Translations under genes and position numbers: made by a program
NCBI GenBank assembly: GCA_947468665.1
Contig: CANILH010000001.1
Location: forward strand, 87,683 to 150,081
Length of the DNA: 62,399 nt
Direction: 5' to 3'
From: Oligoflexales bacterium
Lineage (GTDB): Bacteria; Bdellovibrionota_B; Oligoflexia; Oligoflexales; RGVZ01
The notes under the pieces: generated by a model
Seen by the model: only the letters and a program-made list of their open reading frames with translations
The model's database searches: none
What the model was told of the DNA's origin: nothing
In this document: positions 60,776-62,399 of the stretch, one piece after another
Numbering within the stretch: position 1 is the stretch's first letter
How the letters are laid out: every line of letters begins with the position of its first letter

Positions 60776-61897
60776 TTAAAGTTTTGGAACCGCGACCGCG
60801 GGCTCGGTAAGCCGGGCGGTTTTCCTGCCGTATACCTCAAGAAATAAACTTGCTCCCTTAGCCTTCGGAGCCGACTGATTAACGAATGGATATTGGACGG
60901 CGTGGTCGAGACCCGGTGAAAATTGCCGCCAGTATTCGTTGATTTTATCTGGATTGGTGGTCTCAAGCTCAAGCGTAACAGTCGGGATGCCCCGCTCGTT
61001 TCCGGCATAGTTGCCCAGACTCCCCGGATAGAATGAATAATCGACGATTTTATAATTACGGCTGGAGACACTCATGGTCTGTACAAGGGACTTAGCTTTT
61101 TCTTCGCTGGCAGTGAGCGTTCGTGGCTTTTGGTCGCCCGGACCATCATAGTCATAAAACCCAAGAGGCGCGTGAATCGAGATGATCTTGTCTGGTTTAA
61201 ATGTGTCAATCAGCCAGATCTGAAATAGCGTCTCGATCTCACTATTTGGTATATGTCCCGGAAAATGGCGCTCGTTTCTCTGGCGGCGCTCGGCCCACCA
61301 GTGTTTAGCGGAGGCGTACCAGTCTTGCGTGAAGAAATTTCGATTAACATCCACGCCGCGGCCATTTGTGCGACTGGCGCCTTTTTTGAAAAACCCATCA
61401 GGATTCACCAAAGGAGCGACGATCACGCGGCTGCCGTCGGGGATCAAAGAGGGATTGTCCTTAAGATGGCTGGCGAACTTAAAAACAAGTGGAATTGGGG
61501 TCAGTTCATCTGGGTGAACGCCCCCAAGAATAAGAGTAGTGCTCGGACCTTTTCCAAACTCGGCATAAATAAGTGGGCTGCCCCCGTGGCTCCTTAATTG
61601 GCTTCGCCACGGAACGTTGCCCGTGCCGCAGCCTTCTTCCGCCGGCTTCCATTTAAAGGTGGCATAAGTCGTCGCCAGCTGTGAACAAAAAGACTGAATG
61701 CTGGCATCAGCCGATACTTGTGGTACTACGAAATCCTGAAAGTTATCCCTAAGCACTGCTGGAATGGTGATAAAGGCTTCTTTCATTGCCGTGTCAGTAA
61801 GGCGAAATTCTTGAGCTCTTGCGGAACCCGACAAGACGACAAAAACAACTGCCACGGCAAGTTGAGATTTTATCAGTGTGGTCCGGACTAGGCGCAT
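60776..61897 (-). CDS. M14 zinc carboxypeptidase, MpaA-like amidase
   Basis: A 373-residue exported M14 metallopeptidase. A signal peptide ends near residue 28 (SARA-Q). The zinc site is H128-x2-E131 (GGVHPDEL) with H242 (SIHAPLG). Substrate residues N185-R186 are in GVDVNRNF, and the catalytic Glu is E310 in TVTLELE. NPDGFFKKGASRTNGRG is also typical. The sub-type resembles MpaA murein peptide amidase, which cuts the gamma-D-Glu-diaminopimelate bond of muropeptides. E. coli MpaA is cytoplasmic, whereas this copy has a signal peptide. It overlaps the SprT-like gene by ten bases. Confidence 0.87.
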   Translation of the reverse strand: MRLVRTTLIKSQLAVAVVFVVLSGSARAQEFRLTDTAMKEAFITIPAVLRDNFQDFVVPQVSADASIQSFCSQLATTYATFKWKPAEEGCGTGNVPWRSQLRSHGGSPLIYAEFGKGPSTTLILGGVHPDELTPIPLVFKFASHLKDNPSLIPDGSRVIVAPLVNPDGFFKKGASRTNGRGVDVNRNFFTQDWYASAKHWWAERRQRNERHFPGHIPNSEIETLFQIWLIDTFKPDKIISIHAPLGFYDYDGPGDQKPRTLTASEEKAKSLVQTMSVSSRNYKIVDYSFYPGSLGNYAGNERGIPTVTLELETTNPDKINEYWRQFSPGLDHAVQYPFVNQSAPKAKGASLFLEVYGRKTARLTEPAVAVPKL

Positions 61898-62399
61898 TCA
61901 TCAATCTTTCTTGGTGGAGCCAGGTCGGTCGTCTTATAGACCATTTCAGCGGCTTCCCGCGGCGCATTATATTTTAGGGTGGCGTAGTGTTCGACGCCGT
62001 CTTTTCGGTAGCAAAGGGCACAGTAAATATGGTGATCAAGCTCTTCTCTTAGGTGCCACCGATTCTCGCAGTTATTACAAATATATACATAACTGCCTTC
62101 GGCCGCTAGTCTCGAGTGGATGTGAACCTCAGGGTCAATTTGATAACCAGTTTGCTCAAATTCTAACATTTTCTTATAAAATCGTCTCGTATGTCCCGGG
62201 TCAAAGCCCGAGTGGTAAAGCCACATATGGGTCATCTCGTGAAATATCGTATATGGCAGAAACTGTGGGTTACCCGCAAAATAGCTGAGCGAGAGTCTGA
62301 TCTTATTCTCAAACAGGACTGCAAGGCCTACCTTATTTTTCATTTTGCGCGAGAATTCTATGCGGCTTCCTGCCGCCAGAGAGCCTTCTTCCTGTCCAA
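61888..62399 (-). CDS. SprT-like zinc-metalloprotease domain protein (partial)
   Basis: The gene runs in from the window edge; the 5' end is missing. The frame stays open before the internal ATG at 62343 (reading ..GSRIEFSRKMKNKVGLAVL), and the SprT family usually has such sequence ahead of the HExxH. The zinc site FHEMTHMWLYHSG is followed, about 55 residues on, by a zinc ribbon with CNNC and CALC pairs. This is the SprT/SprTN layout: a metalloprotease core plus zinc ribbon. Eukaryotic SPRTN cleaves DNA-protein crosslinks; bacterial SprT roles are poorly known. The stop overlaps the start of the M14 gene by ten bases, so they are cotranscribed. Confidence 0.85.
   Translation of the reverse strand, partial: GQEEGSLAAGSRIEFSRKMKNKVGLAVLFENKIRLSLSYFAGNPQFLPYTIFHEMTHMWLYHSGFDPGHTRRFYKKMLEFEQTGYQIDPEVHIHSRLAAEGSYVYICNNCENRWHLREELDHHIYCALCYRKDGVEHYATLKYNAPREAAEMVYKTTDLAPPRKIDECA

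Noticed and set aside
1..62399. tRNA, rRNA, CRISPR, insertion sequence or prophage genes
   Set aside because: No T-arm-like GGTTCGAATCC pattern, no regular spaced direct repeats, and no transposase, integrase or phage structural genes were seen by reading; a tRNAscan or CRISPR finder run would settle this.

Overview
The window looks like a stretch of chromosome from a Gram-negative, diderm bacterium. It encodes a Pal lipoprotein, predicted outer-membrane barrels with aromatic C-termini, signal peptidase II, DapA/DapB and an Mpl-type muropeptide recycling ligase. G+C is about half by eye. Several features together suggest a Bdellovibrionota/Oligoflexia-like or other delta-proteobacteria-like lineage: RNase Y directly joined to a YmdB-type phosphodiesterase, TrmFO, a long 'HYGH' type (eukaryote-like) IleRS, a fadI/fadJ pair, PilZ and matrixin-type proteins, and frequent GTG/TTG starts. 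This placement is inference from gene content; no rRNA or other marker is present. Genes are dense: no gene-free stretch exceeds 300 bases. I saw no insertion sequence, prophage, CRISPR array, tRNA or rRNA.

Layout. 1-8.5 kb: a secreted protein, a PAP2 phosphatase, a PilZ-fadI-fadJ operon on the minus strand, a C-terminally short GlpD-like enzyme, an EEP-fold phosphohydrolase and a secreted unknown. 8.6-15 kb: ileS, a lipoprotein metallopeptidase, mgtE and a lipoate-ligase-like gene in one plus-strand run. 15-29 kb: a membrane protein, queE with a class III aminotransferase, valS, a matrixin-like protease, a short alaS without C-Ala, an FKBP lipoprotein, gshB, pgk-tpiA and trmFO. 29-37.6 kb: a TPR protein, a 68-residue protein, psd, an aberrant pyruvate-kinase-like protein, an outer-membrane protein, a CYTH protein, a YqeY protein and an 810-residue surface protein.

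37.6-43 kb: a minus-strand operon of a degenerate lyase-like protein, dapA and dapB, then a porin-like gene. 43-51.5 kb: rny-ymdB, pal, ldcA-mpl, murF and an LTA-synthase-type sulfatase. 51.6-62.4 kb: a copper ATPase, a HAD phosphatase, lspA, a lytic transglycosylase, a DNA-binding coiled-coil protein, queA, a secreted unknown, an M14 peptidase and a partial SprT-like gene cut by the window end.

The strongest functional theme is the cell wall. DapA/DapB make the diaminopimelate precursor and MurF completes the pentapeptide. Slt, an MpaA-like M14 enzyme, LdcA and Mpl together could release, trim and re-use muropeptides. Pal and LspA serve the envelope. A second theme is translation and tRNA modification: IleRS, ValRS, AlaRS, QueE, QueA and TrmFO. 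A third is central metabolism: Pgk, TpiA, GlpD, FadI/FadJ and the odd Pyk-like protein.

Most of the window is core genome. The parts most worth a second look are the degenerate lyase fused to a lipoprotein-like tail in the dap operon, the pyruvate-kinase-like protein with rewritten active-site motifs, the AlaRS without C-Ala, the PilZ gene leading the beta-oxidation operon, and several short RNA or DNA structures upstream of genes.
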